This document shows positions 1 to 12,790 of a stretch of 64,000 nt of DNA, in pieces. The notes beneath the pieces were generated by a model. That model was not told the DNA's origin. It did no database searches and saw nothing but the letters and a program-made list of their open reading frames with translations. The stretch is taken from NCBI GenBank assembly GCA_902806575.1, contig CADCXD010000002.1, forward strand, positions 4,023,317 to 4,087,316, written 5' to 3'. Every line of letters begins with the position of its first letter. The first letter of the stretch is position 1. Source of the DNA: Jackrogersella multiformis (Eukaryota > Ascomycota > Sordariomycetes > Xylariales > Hypoxylaceae). The translations under genes and the position numbers were made by a program.

Positions 1-694
1 GGTTCCGCGGTTTTGTTCTCGACCCCGAAATATTGAGCCCTTCCAAGATATTTTCTACCACGTATCAGTACCTCGCTACTTTCGTCTGCTTCCTCGTGTA
101 ATCCGGCGAGACTCCCCCTACATATGGAGCATCCGCTCGAGTGTCTCTACTAAATATCCCATCGCGGCTTACCCCCTTTTCTAGGTTCTACCAATCCGGA
201 CGTCCTTTTATATCCTAAGCCGGCCGTCTTCCGTTTGTAGCGGGGCCGGACAACCGTTGATTTCAAACGAGGCCGCCGAGAAGAAAACAAGACACATCTA
301 CCCGTACTGTTTTTAAGTACCTACCTAAATCTGGTTCGCTCAATTGAAATACACTCGATATATTCATAAAAATTCAAGTGAGCATAGTCGCGAGTGGGTT
401 GGTTGTGAAATTATCTTAACCTAGATGTCTACCTAGGTAGGTAATTACCTAGGTATATATCAACGCTTTACGATACCGCTACTATGTGGGCTTCATCCCT
501 TATTTGCATATCCTAGATACTATCTTCCTAGGTAGGGTATATACATATAAACATACACGCAACTCATATAATGCCTATAGTTCGCAAGCCAAATCTTATG
601 TCCTAGAGAATCTTACTGGTATATTGTATCCTTCGTCCTCATTCGTTTAGAACCAGCATTGATCATTACGAATAAAGCTAGAAAATCATTGCTC
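1..694. other. intergenic DNA, left window edge
   Basis: No reading frame here is convincing. The stretch is the 3' flank of the minus-strand chitinase and contains several copies of the palindrome core CCTAGG (around 430-540), typical of intergenic DNA elsewhere in the window. Confidence 0.6.
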
Positions 695-2257
695 TCATTC
701 ACACTGTGACCACCATTCGGAATTTGCAACGCATGTGTATGGAGCTACACACTGGGTTGGTCCCGTGTAGCCTTCACCACCACACTATGTGATGTTAGAT
801 GGACTGGAACAAACATATTTAAGACCATATCCAGCACAATGACGGGGCTTTATGACAGAAGGGTGCTAGTAAAACAGTGCCAAATAAAATTGCTTACCTG
901 TCCCCACTGGGCTACAGTCCCAGTCGCAGTAGAAGCCGGCGAGCTCGTTGTACTAGTAGTGGTCGTGGCTGAGGTGGAGGTGGAGGTGGCGCTTTGCGTT
1001 GAAGTACTCGGTCCCGACCCGCAGGGGGAACCGGATTCTAAAATATTGTGAACTTGCTAGGAACACTATGTTAGCCAAAGACAAATGCTGGAACCATATT
1101 AGCAGAAATTTACCTCGGCATATGTGCAGCCGTTTATCGTATTAGAGTCCGAGAAACCGGCGCTCCACATCACTTTAATAATAACCGTCAGTAGAGACTT
1201 TAGAAAATAGGGCTACTAGGGGATCTAGGCGTGTCTAGGGGCAACAACTCCTCATAAACTCGATTAGGAATTATTTACTCCTAAGACAGACTAAAAAGGG
1301 GAAGACGAAGTCCCAGTGTTACATACTGACACCGCCGAACCTGGAGTTGGCCTTGTACTGATTAACGATAGTCGCGAGCTGATCGGGTGTTGCGTAATAT
1401 GTCTCCCCGCTAGGCCCGCCGTTAGCAGCCAACGGAGCGGCCGGCAACCCGATGAAGATCTTGGCATCGGCCGAAGGGGTCCCGGATGTCCAATCCACCC
1501 AATCATCATAGTTAAAGGGAGCGTTGCCGTTAATAGGAAGGGCACACGGATAGGTGTAGTTGTTATTATTATAGAATTGTGGCCAGAGGTAATCGAACGT
1601 CGCATTGCCGATGATCTCCCCCATGTTAGGCTCAGGAATAGGACACTGGGGCGCGCCGGTGATGTAGTACGTTTTTGAAGAATCAGAGGCGAAATTCGAG
1701 CGCAAAGTAGATATCATGTACGGGTAGTATTCGCTTCCTCTGTTGACCTCTATGTCAAAGTCGAAGCCGTCGATAATGACGTCGCCAAACGGTCGTTGCG
1801 CACTAGAATTTCCAGAATTACCATAAGCTTGCCAGAGGTAATTGCCAATTGACTCCGCCTCTGCCTGCGATGACAGAGAGTAAGAGGAAGTAGCGCCACC
1901 CAGTGATAAGATGACCTTGACTCCGGCTGACTGGCATGTTGTGATGGCGGATGATAAGGCATCGCAGTTTTGTCCTTCGCCCGAGTTACTAATAAAGCAC
2001 GACTGGCCAACCGTACCAGATGGGATATCACTCCCGCTTCCCCACGAATACAAGAAGGCCAAAACGATTATGTCGATGCCAGATGTGGAGGTACAGTATG
2101 TCGACAGGTCGTTGTTCTCGATCGTGCCACCGCCATTTTGGCCCCAGTAGACAACGTTCTGAGCACCTGATGCCTGACGGGGAATGAGAGCACGAGGAAG
2201 AGCCGCTGCTGCTCCGACCATAAGGCCGAGGTAATTACACACAGCGACAAAACGCAT
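695..2257 (-). CDS. secreted GH18 class III chitinase with C-terminal CBM1
   Basis: Four exons read on the minus strand: 2257-1327, 1172-1114, 1056-898 and 784-695, giving 412 residues with all phases consistent. A signal peptide (about residues 1-20) is followed by a basic pro-site (PRQ). The GH18 barrel shows the SLGG strand (118-121) and the catalytic DGFDFDIE motif (163-170, acid Glu170), which hydrolyses beta-1,4 GlcNAc links in chitin. After the barrel comes a Ser/Thr-rich linker (about 340-377) and a cellulose-type CBM1 (VAQWGQCGG... with Cys-rich GYTGPTQC and APYTC), encoded by two small exons that a single-ORF view would miss. Family knowledge: such proteins act outside the cell on the fungal wall or on chitinous prey. 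The longest single frame ends early because it runs into intron 1 (donor GTATGT at 1326). Nothing looks broken. The family call is secure; the exact biological target is inference. Confidence 0.93.
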
Positions 2258-3608
2258 ATTGATAAATTAAGATGACAAGTATGTACAGAAACGAACTATA
2301 TACAAAAGGGGCTAACCTGTCAAAGGTGTTGGGCGGTGTGATCCGGATCGATTCTCATAACTAACGGGTAAATCAGAGACTCAGGAGGAGCATCATGATC
2401 TACTTATCCTTCTTGAGGGCGGATTAATAGGGCTATTAGATTGATACCCTGACATCCAGCAAGCATCCCCATGATCTCAGGAGACGTTACATGAAGCACG
2501 CGGAATGCCAGTCATGATATTCATCCCCCCCTAAACTAGCATTCGTCATCAGCCCCCCTCGCCACAGGTGCTGAACATAGGACTTCGCTAAACAAAGGCT
2601 GGGTGGCATTATACAGTATTAGATCGACCAAACAAAGTTATTTTCTTACCATCAATTGATCATCAGTACTTCGTGCGGGCTTCTTATCATAATATCTATA
2701 AAGGGCAGCGTAATATACTTATTGCACGGGGAAAAGGGGGAGGGGGGCAGGGGATGACAACTGCCAGTTAAGGGGTTAGTGCGATCATAAGTTCGGACCA
2801 TATACAAGCTATAGTAGTAGTTGGTTCCGGGCTTGGAAAAGAGCCGCGCCAAACCTAGCACGCATGCGAAAGAGGAAGTCGACGTGATAGCGGACAAGGA
2901 GCCTTGTTTCTACCACATCTGACCTTAGGTTTCCGGAGAAGTGGAGTCGTACATCGGCCGATGATCCCGGCCTTGGCAGGTTGGCCCGATCAAGTGAGAC
3001 GTAGCATGACGAGGTCTCAACCTCTCCATCACTACGTTACAGCTCATTGGGTACAGTGAAGAGAACAGAATATGGATGTCTTTGCACGGGGGGTTTTAGA
3101 TGATGAACCAAGATCAAAGCAAATGACCTGCAACATTAATGGCTGACCCGCTTTATCAGGAACAATAGGGTAGTAATATGTAATGAGCTACCTATTTGGG
3201 TACTGTATGATCGCCCGAGGGTTATTGTGCCGCACGCTATCTTCTATAGGGGTCTCATCACCTGATTAGGAAGGCTCCGTAGCCATCCCCTTCGTCGAGG
3301 TTTAACTGTAACGTAAGTAAGGCACGTGAAAGAGTGTATATTATAGGCTGCTTCTTACTTTCAGCATAAATGACTCCAATTTCTGATCTCAAACCCTTTA
3401 GTTTCCCCAGGTTTTTATACTATTTAAGTGTCGAGAAACTTTATTAAAAGAAAATATATTTGAATATAATAATTTTCATAACTGTATGTTATCCGTAATA
3501 TAGTCCCAGTCGTTAATTATAATAGTTACCTAAACCAAAATCATAAGTTTAAATTATTAACTAATAGGTAATAGTTACCTACGCTGTCATCGTTAAGTAC
3601 CTAAAGCC

Positions 3609-4569
3609 TTAAGTGTCTTCGAACTTCGTAAATTTCAAACTGCCGGATCTAACTGCCGAATAATATATAGGATCGTTTAAAACTAACAGCTGAATAGCAA
3701 AAAGGGGTTTAAACATAGGTATTCCATCACGGTTTATGGTTTGTACAGAAATCAGTACCCCTAAAGCCATACGTTGGAATTCTTCTACTGCAGGATTATT
3801 CACCGACGATAAAGTAATAGGACTAGTCTCTTTATTGTAGTTTCTCGGAAGTGTATACTCTCTTGGTACTTTCTTGTCTCGGCGACAGAAATATTCCCAG
3901 CAGTATAAGATTCGAAGACCATTCGGCCACGAGATCGTTCTCGATCTTAGCGGCATACCTAGGTTGTCAGGTAACGTACCCAGCCAACCAATAAAATAGG
4001 GGCTGTTTAGAACTCGCTCGGTCATAGATTATAACATTTATTATCGTGTGTGCGGGGTTCATAGTGAGGCTTAAACCATCCTCTTGTCAAGAAAACGCAA
4101 TAAGGGATAGCTCGGTGAAGAGGATCATCGTCGGGTTAGCAGCGCTATACTCTCTCCATTCACATGTTTTCTCTTAGCTTCATTCTGTTATCTATGATTG
4201 ATCCTTTAAACGCTCTTATCACGATGAAATATTCAAATGGCGATGGATATACTCTTTTTCAGATACCACTGTATAAGGAACATGTGCCTTAGGACAACCA
4301 TATTCACATAACAAACGCTACCGGCCCTGGCCATAATATGCCTTCAAAATCGGTGATATAAGTCGATTCCGAAACAACAGACCGGCTAAACTCACTAGAA
4401 TATCACTTGGATTATTGATAACCTGGTCAAATAGAGTGGGAATTTCTGTATCAGAATTCTGACCCCACGGGGAAAGCTTGCGGTCATAATTGGCCGTACG
4501 CATGTGGGCGACGCTATATCGAGAGTGGTATAGAAAGTGACGTAAAACTTCTAGTAACGAAAGGGACAA
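3609..4569 (-). pseudogene. unrecognised decayed coding-like region
   Basis: On the minus strand an open frame (4569-4318) ends in a TAG. In the same frame coding-like sequence then continues for about 29 more codons (to about 4228, ending in tandem stops) and includes a CEYGC and a HRH pair. A second frame (4025-3609, 138 codons) follows with a hydrophobic, protein-like composition. No family is recognised. The pattern (one isolated stop, then more plausible coding sequence) suggests an old gene broken by point mutation, but a normal intergenic accident cannot be excluded. No function is proposed. Confidence 0.25.
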
Positions 4570-4810
4570 TTCTTATCTGCGGTCCACCTCTATAAGTCTA
4601 AAGGCAAACAACAGTTGAATATGGATCTATTCTAGGATGGCTGTAGTATCTAGTATCTAGGTTAGCCTTTTCTAGATCATGGGGCATATTGAGATAGTAA
4701 GTAAGCCTAATCTAGTAATGCAAACATATCGCTTCCACAGAAGGAAAATATGAAAGAGATTAGGGATCCTTAGCTAGCGGACGGCAAATTCCTACTAAAT
4801 AATAACTCTT

Positions 4811-4838
4811 GATAGATAGATAGATAGATAGATAGATA
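4811..4838. repeat. (GATA)7 microsatellite
   Basis: Seven perfect GATA units in tandem. Seen directly. GATA is also the core of fungal GATA-factor sites, but a simple slippage repeat is the plain explanation. Confidence 0.9.
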
Positions 4839-6232
4839 TCGTAATGCTGAAGTATAAAATGATAGTGATTTAAAACTTCACCGAAGTAACGTCAAGGCTG
4901 TACGACGCGGATCGTATGATTCAGTCAAGTGCCCGTCTGTCGGTATAATGATTATCCTTTCATGCAACGAATAGCTGTGTTATCCTTAACCCTGTTATCT
5001 GGTCAACCTGATTGCATGAGCTCTCGTTGGTTACCGAGAAATAGCAAATAACTCCACAGACCCTCTCTCACAGCCCCATATGCTCCCCATGCTTACGTTT
5101 TCCAGTATCTCGACTTAATATACTAAATATGCGTGACAAGCAGTCTTCGTTTTATTTTCTACCCGAACAAGGTATTATCTAGCATCCAATGGCTTATATG
5201 TCCAGACCATGTGTGTACTTAGGCAGCTAACCTAAGCTTTGACCGTAATACTGGAAGATATGAGCCTTATAGTGTCACATTTGGGATAAGGAACAAGAGG
5301 TAAATTACCTAGGTACATTCATCTATGCAAGGATTCGTAGAAGCATGTTATAAAAACTGATATGTTGTAGTCTACTCCAGGTTGCGGTTATGATATTGGG
5401 AATGCTGTCAAGTCAGCAGACACGTATGCTCGGTGAACAGCATAGGGCTAGTCTTCGCCATGAGAGATAGCAGCGTCATGCTCCCTCGTGTGGAACCGGT
5501 ATTCGCTAGAATACAGCCAAGCTCTTCCCCAGGTTTTGAGAATGCATATCAATTTATTGTTGATCTGCTGGGTAATTCATCCCTGTACTTGTTAATTCGA
5601 GACCAATGAGGGGTTCACAATGGGAAATGCGTTTGCGTTGAAGAGGAGAACTACGAATACATCCCAGACGAGAGACTGGAGACAGCATGTCGGGACGTAG
5701 ACCGGCAATACCGGTAGCAAACTACAATACGGTAGTTGAAGCATGTTATATTCTTGATAATGGATCATCTTGGTGGATACTTTCATAGTTGATGAGCCGG
5801 CTATTCGGATCGTCATCCATGTTTCGTTCTAGAATATTGTAGAAGAATGAGTGCAGAAGGCTCTGCCGTGAGGGACCATACCACGGCCTAGGCCGCCAGA
5901 AACCAATTCTCCAGGGATTATGCTCAAGAGAGAAAGAATTATGGATCGGCAGCCTCGTCGGTATGGTCCATCCACGAGATGAAGATAACGAAGGAACGAG
6001 TCCATCCTGTTTCGTGTTTTCATAGTCTCATCTATTGTATCCTCGGTATTGGCAGTGCTATTACTATGGCAAACCTATCTTCGTATTAGATACCAAGACA
6101 AGTATATAAGGAGTGAACTATCCTGTTCTAATTCTATGATAAAAAGCATCTCCTTCAACAATTCATACACTCTAGGAAATAGCAGACATAACAATAAATT
6201 CAACCTCAGAAATCTCACAGTTTGCTTTCAAA

Positions 6233-7467
6233 ATGATCTCGCTAACTCCCCTTCTCTCTCTCATTCTGTTATATCCCACATTTACAACCGCCTTTGGATT
6301 TGTCGCGCACACATCAAAGGAATGCTCTCAGCAGCTTGACATATTTAGCGATGGAGAGCAAGTCGTAAACAACACACTGGTCATAAACCACTCTATCACG
6401 GAGTGGAGCAGTCACGCCGGCGGCCATTATTACGATAACATGACATTCCCGGATGCGGCACAAACCAACGACAGCGAAGATAACGCAGGAGTTCAGTTCG
6501 TGTACTGGAAGGTAGATCAGCCAGACCCAACCTGCCAGTTTCTCATGATGAAGGATACTCGACGAGGATGGCAGATTCTCAACAAATTGCCTGGAGATGA
6601 GATCTTGAGAATTTCAAAGGAGGGCTGCTACTATACGGCTGTAAACGTAAGTTCATGTCCATACATATGTTACGGGTAATATGATCTATGTCATCTACTG
6701 ACGATTTGCGTGTTATACGAAAAGCCAAACGACAATCTGATTACAAGTTTTTGTTGTGGCGGAGGCGACTGCGCTATTGCAGAAATAGAGATTGAACACG
6801 GCGGACCCAAGGATGATACTGATGGCGAGGCCCCGAGCTGCACGCTCATAGACAACTCATATGACACAACGCCAACCGTCGAAGACGGCACACAGATAGC
6901 CATCACCAGGCCCCAGACATGCGAGGCCCCTCCGGCTTGTACGCACTCTATAACCGAGAGCCAATCAGTTAGCACAGCGGTGTCGCATTCTAAATCATAT
7001 ACTTGGACTACCCAAGAGGGGCTTGAAGTATGTTCATTAATACCCCTATTCCTCATATTTTCCGTAGCCGAGCACTGGCTAGTTCTTGCGGGAAACTACA
7101 CAATGAAAGACACTAACGTGAGGTTCTTGTGCAGATCAGCTTTGAAGCCGGTGTTGACTTCCTTGTAGACACCAAGATGAGCACGAGCATGAGCATAAGC
7201 ATCGCGCAGAGCTTCATGGATGAGACCGGGACTTCTCTAACCGTAGGAAACATCACATCGACGGAAGAAGGAGGAAGGCAGATGATGGGAACGGTGGCCT
7301 TCTACTCCTTCACGCCACAGTACAACTGCTGGAAAGGCGACTTTAGTTGCGGCCAAGATCAGGATGGGAATGACAAAGTGCTCCAGGGGATTAGCTTCTG
7401 TCAGCCTCTAATGTCAACGTCTGGCGGCCCTGAAGGAATATTTAGAATGGTGTATATTTCCGAGTGA
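6233..7467 (+). CDS. secreted protein, aerolysin/MTX2-like beta pore-former pattern
   Basis: Three exons: 6233-6646, 6725-7027, 7135-7467 (349 residues; donors GTAAGT and GTATGT, acceptors AAG and CAG). A signal peptide covers about residues 1-20, several NxS/T sequons follow, and paired cysteines (including CCGGGDC) suggest a disulfide-stabilised extracellular protein. Between about residues 210 and 275 there is a run of alternating Ser/Thr and hydrophobic residues (HSITESQSVSTAVSHSKSYT, then STSMSISIAQS). In family knowledge this is the look of the membrane-inserting hairpin of aerolysin/ETX-MTX2 proteins. The assignment rests on this pattern only; no full-domain match can be checked here. 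The gene appears intact. It converges with the carrier gene at 7632, with only 164 bp between the stop codons. It could instead be an unrelated secreted effector-like protein. Confidence 0.6.
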
Positions 7468-7631
7468 AAGGTATTGGTTTCCATCGAATAGTCGTGGTTC
7501 TTTTGGTTTAAATGGGGTTGTTAATATTTGGGAGTTTGGAGGTTGTTGCGCATGAGAGACGATTTGGACGAATTGGTTGCGAGAAACCGGGGAACACCAC
7601 AGGGTTGGTTATATATTCTCGTTGTTATTTG

Positions 7632-8756
7632 TTAGAGGTAGCTGTTATCATCAATGTCATATCCCTTTCTTCTTGCGAGCCAATTTTTTGCTACCTCGTA
7701 AGTTCCCAAGTAGAGGCCACTGCCAACAGCTGTCCAGACGGCTCGAAGAGCAGCTCCCCTGAAGAGTCCGGAGACACCCCTCTCCGAAATTACCTCCCGC
7801 GCTGTAGCCAGTCCACACCGTGTACTGTATCTGCTCGCGTCTTGCGGTACGATCCTCCGGTCATGAACAGTTAGCTTTACGTCCCGGTCGGTACCTGCTA
7901 AGAGCATCATGCGTGTCTTAACTACGTCCATAGGCGTGGTCACAACAGCGGCGAAGCTGCCTGCCAACCCTGCACTCGTCCCCGTGATTACACCGGTCTC
8001 AAGTAAATTGTCCTTCTGCCTCTTGTCGAGCCCATAGCTATTATGGGGCGTGCCCGACCGGTGTCTCCAGATCCGGGCGCGCAGGAATTCAAAGATGGGG
8101 AATTGAATTGCCGTGAAAGGCAAGTTTCTGGCCACAAGGGCGGTGTATCCCGAGAGCAGTTTCGGACCTGCGCCCGTACCACCCAATTGCCTCAGGGCCT
8201 GAAGCGAAGCAGACGTTCGCGAGCCGGTAGAGCTCTGCTGCAACATCTGCGCATTTTGCTTGATGACTTCGGAGGGGGTGAGTACCAAGCACGACGCACA
8301 CTCGGCTATGGCGGACGCGCCCGAATGCACGAGGGGCTGTGGGAGACCTAAAGGCAAACCATGGCGGCTGATGAAGGATTTCGCCGCCTCGTATGTAGTA
8401 AAGAACGTTCCGGCAGCCGGCAATGTGGCGATGATGACTATCCCGAGACCTTGATATAGGCCTTTGAAGAGCTGCCTCGACGGCAACTTCGTTTTGGCGG
8501 ACGGGTCGGCAAATGTCTTGATGAAATCTCGGCTTTGCTGACGAGTTTTGAGTGTATCCAACGGGTAGATTATCAAGTCTACGATGAATGCTGCCCCGCC
8601 TCCGGCCTAAGAGCAAGAGTGAGAAGCCAAGTCCATAGCGATTTATACGAGGAGAAGGGGGGGGAGGGTTGGACAACCTGTTGAAATTCAAAGTAGTTCG
8701 GATTGGATATGAGAAATCCTTACCAGCATGACATCGAGGTTTGAACTACCGCCCAT
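7632..8756 (-). CDS. PET8: mitochondrial S-adenosylmethionine carrier (Pet8/SAMC type)
   Basis: Exon 1 is 8756-8724 (11 codons) and exon 2 is 8606-7632; 335 residues, close to the usual carrier length. Three repeats carry the carrier signature PxD/ExxK/R: PLDTLKTR in repeat 1, PSEVIKQ in repeat 2 and PMDVVKTR in repeat 3. The PSEVIKQNAQ form in repeat 2 and the short N-terminus before AGGGAAF are typical of SAM carriers, which import SAM into the matrix in exchange for SAH across the inner membrane, feeding mitochondrial methylation and lipoate/biotin synthesis. The true start is the ATG in the small first exon (MGGSSN); an in-frame leucine codon inside exon 2 is not the start. Substrate is inferred from signature residues; another mitochondrial carrier is possible but less likely. 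Confidence 0.88.
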
Positions 8757-9367
8757 TTTGGCTACTATCTAGTAGCTTAGAAACCTTTGGGAAATTTTGT
8801 CGATTTGTGTTGTGAAGTCTTCCGCGACTCTGATTCTCTGATTCCGATTCCGATTTATAAACTTGGAACTGATGAGATTGATAAGATTATGCACGAGATT
8901 ATGCACCTACCGTCTTTGGTAGTGGTAGGGTGGATCCTCTTAGGGGTAGGTATTTAATAGGTATTTAATAGGTATTTATTAGGTATTTACCTAGGTAGGG
9001 TCGGCGTACTGTACCTAGGTACCTTTCGGATTCGTATGGAGAGCATCAACTAATGCAAATACAGCACTACACCTAGGTAGGCTTGGATGAGTGATGACGA
9101 ATAGACTCGAATACTTTCATAGGTACTTTAGGTAGGTACTTCAGGGAGGTACCTAGGTAGGTAGTTTAGTTACCTAGGTAACTACCACACATCTAACAAG
9201 TACATCACGAGGACTGGGCAACAGCGGTGAGCTTCCGTCTAGCAAGGCTACGATGGGCATCTTGTATTAATTATTTTATCTTGTATACCGGTTTAGGCAG
9301 AGACAGATGGATATCATGCAAGGGCATTACTTCATCCTCCAATATCCTCACTCTCGAACACCTCTCT
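8757..9367. other. intergenic, palindrome-rich
   Basis: Promoter side of the SAM carrier and 3' flank of the ChAPs gene. It holds a short direct repeat (three to four copies of GGTATTTAATA/GGTATTTATTA near 8948-8990) and many CCTAGG palindromes (8985-9185). No gene seen. Confidence 0.6.
8948..9185. repeat. tandem GGTATTTAATA units plus TACCTAGGTA palindromes
   Basis: Near-identical 11-bp units in tandem run straight into a field of CCTAGGTA-type palindromes. Read directly from the sequence; no terminal inverted repeats or target duplication were found that would make it a transposon. Confidence 0.7.
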
Positions 9368-11688
9368 TCAACCGTCTGTACCGCTGCTCCTAAACGTGGC
9401 GCACAATGCAGCATAATGATGAGTCAGATCTAACACATTTTGTGGTAGACTTGTCGCTTGGATGATGGACCGAACCTTGACTGCGCCTTCTTCCTCGATC
9501 AATGCTCGTATCGTGTGAAGAAGTTCGGGAGAGAACTCGGAGTACCAGCGATACTGCCAAGTCACGAGACGGATGATGGCGGCCACACTGTCTCGTGTGT
9601 TTTTCTGCTTCTCGAAAGCTCGTAAAATGCCCGACAGTGCTTTCGGGCTGAATCGTGCACCGAGGCATGCCCTATATGCCTCAACTGCTTCCTCGTGATG
9701 TTGAAGACGTTCCGCTAGAGCACCAAGAATCTCCCATTCCTCAGCCGACTTCTTGTACTGCATCGACTGCGCCCTGTATTGCGCCATCTGCGTTCTCCAT
9801 ATCGTGTACACGCGCAGATCCTCGTATAATACCATGAAGAGGCTGTCGAGCCACCTCTCGCATAAACGCTTGTTGTTCAAGCGCGAAAGGTGTTCATCAG
9901 TCGTCGCGGTCTGCATACCTGATTAGCTTGGCCTGTCGCTTCTTGAAGAAGAGCACTTACAGTGTCACCATCGGCTTTAACCTCGCCAGGGTCGATAGTA
10001 TGGGTTGGCTTCTCTACGCTGCTCGCTCCACCATGTCCATTTGTTAACGCGGGTGCTGTTGAGTCAACATCGGCCGCACTTTTCTCATCTGCATCCTCCT
10101 CGTCAGTATGGTCACCATTAGTTGTAGGCTCCGGAGTCCCGCGCAACCCGTCGGTACTTGGATTGCGTTTTGTTGACGGGGACTGCGGGGCAGGGTCTTG
10201 TTTCTCGGTTCGATATTCATCCTCCATAACGAAAACATTACTTCGTATCTTGAGGAGCTGGTCCCAGCCAATCTTGGCGGTCATCTCTGTGAGGATCCCG
10301 TAGGCCAACTTGAAAGTACCGCGATACGACGCAGCACGGAGGCTAAGCAAGCTTGGATCTACTTGTTCGGAATATCTGGATTCTGGCTCGCTGTCGATCT
10401 CTTCGAGGCGTGTCTCGGGTAGGGTTGGGAGGTAGACGTCCTTGGGTTCCGGCATGACTGGTGCATCCTTGTCCTGATAGGTGAACATCGGACATGAGTT
10501 TAGGATCGTGAGCGCGTTTTCCCAGTCCTCCATAGCAACATAAATCTGCGCCAATCTTGCCCATGTGCCGAATTCGCTTGGAGCAGCAATAGTACTGCGA
10601 TCAGCACAGCCAAGGGCCATCTTCAGTCTTTCCTCCTTTTGCGCTGGGGTCTCAGACGCCAACGCCTTCTTTAGAAGAAACTCGGCCTGGGTATCCAGCA
10701 TGACATAATCCATTGGCGAGTCCTTGAGCGCCTGGTATAGGACGCGTACGCCTTGTACCTCCTCATTTCCCATGAACAAGACCTTAGAAAGGAGGGACGA
10801 TACTTCAACGTTCTGCGTCCTTAGCTTCTCGAAGAGGTTGATTGCCGAAGCAAAGCGTCCCGTTGTATGGAAATATCTGAGGAGACCTGCGGTTAGGTGG
10901 TTCGATACGTTGTTCGGAACCTGGACTACAGAATCAGAGCCCAATTGCCATCCTGTAGAAAATTAGTAAGATTTGCCCAGGCTCCCGTCGGCCGAGGGCT
11001 TACCTCTGAAGAAGAGACTTTCGGCGGCGCTCAGAAAACGATGCTCAGTCTCGGTATTGGTGACGGGGTTGAAGCGCCTCACACCCATAATCTTCCTAAT
11101 GGTCTCGCCGCTTCCATCGTCGGCATATGAATAGGCGCGCAGAACGCTGCAGAGGTATGTTTCGAGCCATAAGTCATCTGTCGCCTTCCGCTTCTCCCCC
11201 CTTTCGTCAACACAGTAAGCCTCGACTGTCCCGGGGATGGTAACGTGGACGCGCATATCAAATCTGGAGAAGGCATTATAACAGCAGTATAGGCCCTCTA
11301 CGATCTTGTGCGTAGCGACCTGCCCGTGCTCTTTGTAGGTAAGGGTGTTTATATAGGCGGCAAGACTGGCCGACGAGGATGCATCGACGCCGGTAACATG
11401 ATGGTATACTCCTGTCTGGGCACACACGGCTTTAATATTGACTTCTTTGAAAGCGGTTCGCGTAGGCGGCATACCTGTTTCCCAGTATTCCTAAGATTTT
11501 GTTTCAGGAGGTGAACTAGATCGGGGGGACCAAGTTCGCGCAGCGATACCAAGGTCTCGGTACGAGCGTCGATAGACTCATGCAGAATCTCCTCTGAAAT
11601 CCTAATAAGGGATATTAGCTCGAAATCGAACCTGGGTGCTGTTATGAGGACGAGGGAAACTTTACTCTGGAACTGCCGGTGGAGGCAT
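9368..11688 (-). CDS. ChAPs family TPR protein (Bch1/Bud7-like exomer subunit)
   Basis: Five exons: 11688-11666, 11601-11475, 11415-11004, 10952-9961 and 9910-9368; 698 residues with consistent phases. The N-terminus (IDARTETLVSLRELGPPDLV), the CVDERG block and TPR-like repeats in the middle match the Chs5-Arf1-binding proteins. These form the exomer coat with Chs5 at the trans-Golgi network and export cargo such as chitin synthase to the surface. An acidic, low-complexity insert (about residues 440-515) interrupts the repeats. The second intron (11474-11416) removes sequence that also looks open, so the single-frame start MPPTRTAF is not real; the frame only joins if the 59-nt intron is used. 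The gene is divergent from HIR3 across about 1.1 kb. Which yeast paralogue it equals cannot be decided. Confidence 0.88.
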
Positions 11689-12790
11689 CGCGACGATAAC
11701 TCGAAGTTGGTGGTCGGCAGTTTGTTACGGTAGCAAGCTTTCGAGATATGATATCGTGATCTGTTCCTTTTTTGGGTTATTTTAATTTTAATTTTAGCCT
11801 CGAAGACTGTTGGGTATATTAAGAACAATCAGATCCAATTGGTAGGAGCATAGTATAGGAGGCATTAAAAGAGTGAATGGAGTCAATGAGAGAAGAATTT
11901 GCGCGTCCGAACTGCTGGACACATATGTAGTGTAATGATCTGGATGGATTGCAGCAGCACGATGGTGACAGGGTCTCTCTGAGGGCGGCGGAGCTTTTCG
12001 TGTTTGGATTGTTGAATTTCTTTGGGTTGGACTGGTGCACAGGCCATCAAATTAGATGCTTCGTTATAGCTGATATCTGAGTATCTCTAGGTATAACGAT
12101 GGAGGAGACACAGAAATTATGTTTAAATCTATATAAATCTATTTATCGAGGTATTACTCCTAAAATGGTAAGGTGTCGAAGTTTGATAGTATTCTTATAT
12201 CCCATATACCATATACATAATCCGTAGGTGCCTTAGGTACCTAGGTACATAATGAATTTTGTACCTGCGTGCACCATACACATCTAGGTACCTACTAAAA
12301 GTACACTCCACTATTATCCCTAGATAAGTACCTAGGAACATTACCTACCTAGGCCTAAATATAGGTAGCCTTGCATAAGTCGAGGGTATCCTGTGGGGCC
12401 TTCCACTTGTTAATTCGATGAGGTTCCTGGGTACCTAGCACATGCACCTTCTGAACCCTGCAATGTCAGCCTTGTGGTTTCCAACGGATCAAGTTTAATG
12501 GATTGGATGATTCGCGTCTCCAACCTTGGAAGTCTCCAAGTTTACCTAGCCTAGTAATTAATAATTTCCACGCGGTAGCTACGCCTCTGACACGCACCGA
12601 GGTCACCACTTCTCGATCTAGCAATAATATAGCAATCTACCAACCTAGTTAGATACATCCACCAACAACTGAACCACTACATAACCATAAATTACCTTTA
12701 TTCATGAGTAAATCAATGCTACGTATCTACTAATAATCGTTAGATGTAGCGCAGTAGGCGCAAGAATTACAAGAGGCATAAGTCCATAAG
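11689..12790. other. divergent intergenic region between ChAPs and HIR3
   Basis: Likely carries both promoters. It includes AT-rich DNA near 11750-11820 and a palindrome cluster at 12225-12370. A minus-strand frame at 12040-11819 has no domain and is probably 5' leader of the ChAPs transcript. Confidence 0.55.

Larger units (their letters stand above)
2258..6232. other. gene-poor 4 kb interval
   Basis: No complete gene is recognised. It holds decayed coding-like pieces at 3609-4569 (listed separately), a GATA microsatellite at 4811-4838, and AT-rich stretches (about 3400-3600). Two small minus-strand frames at 5592-5816 and 5829-6023 have no recognisable domain and no splice context, so they are not called as genes. 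Confidence 0.5.

Noticed and set aside
5592..6023. Two small minus-strand frames
   Set aside because: No domain, no splice context, and no conserved look.
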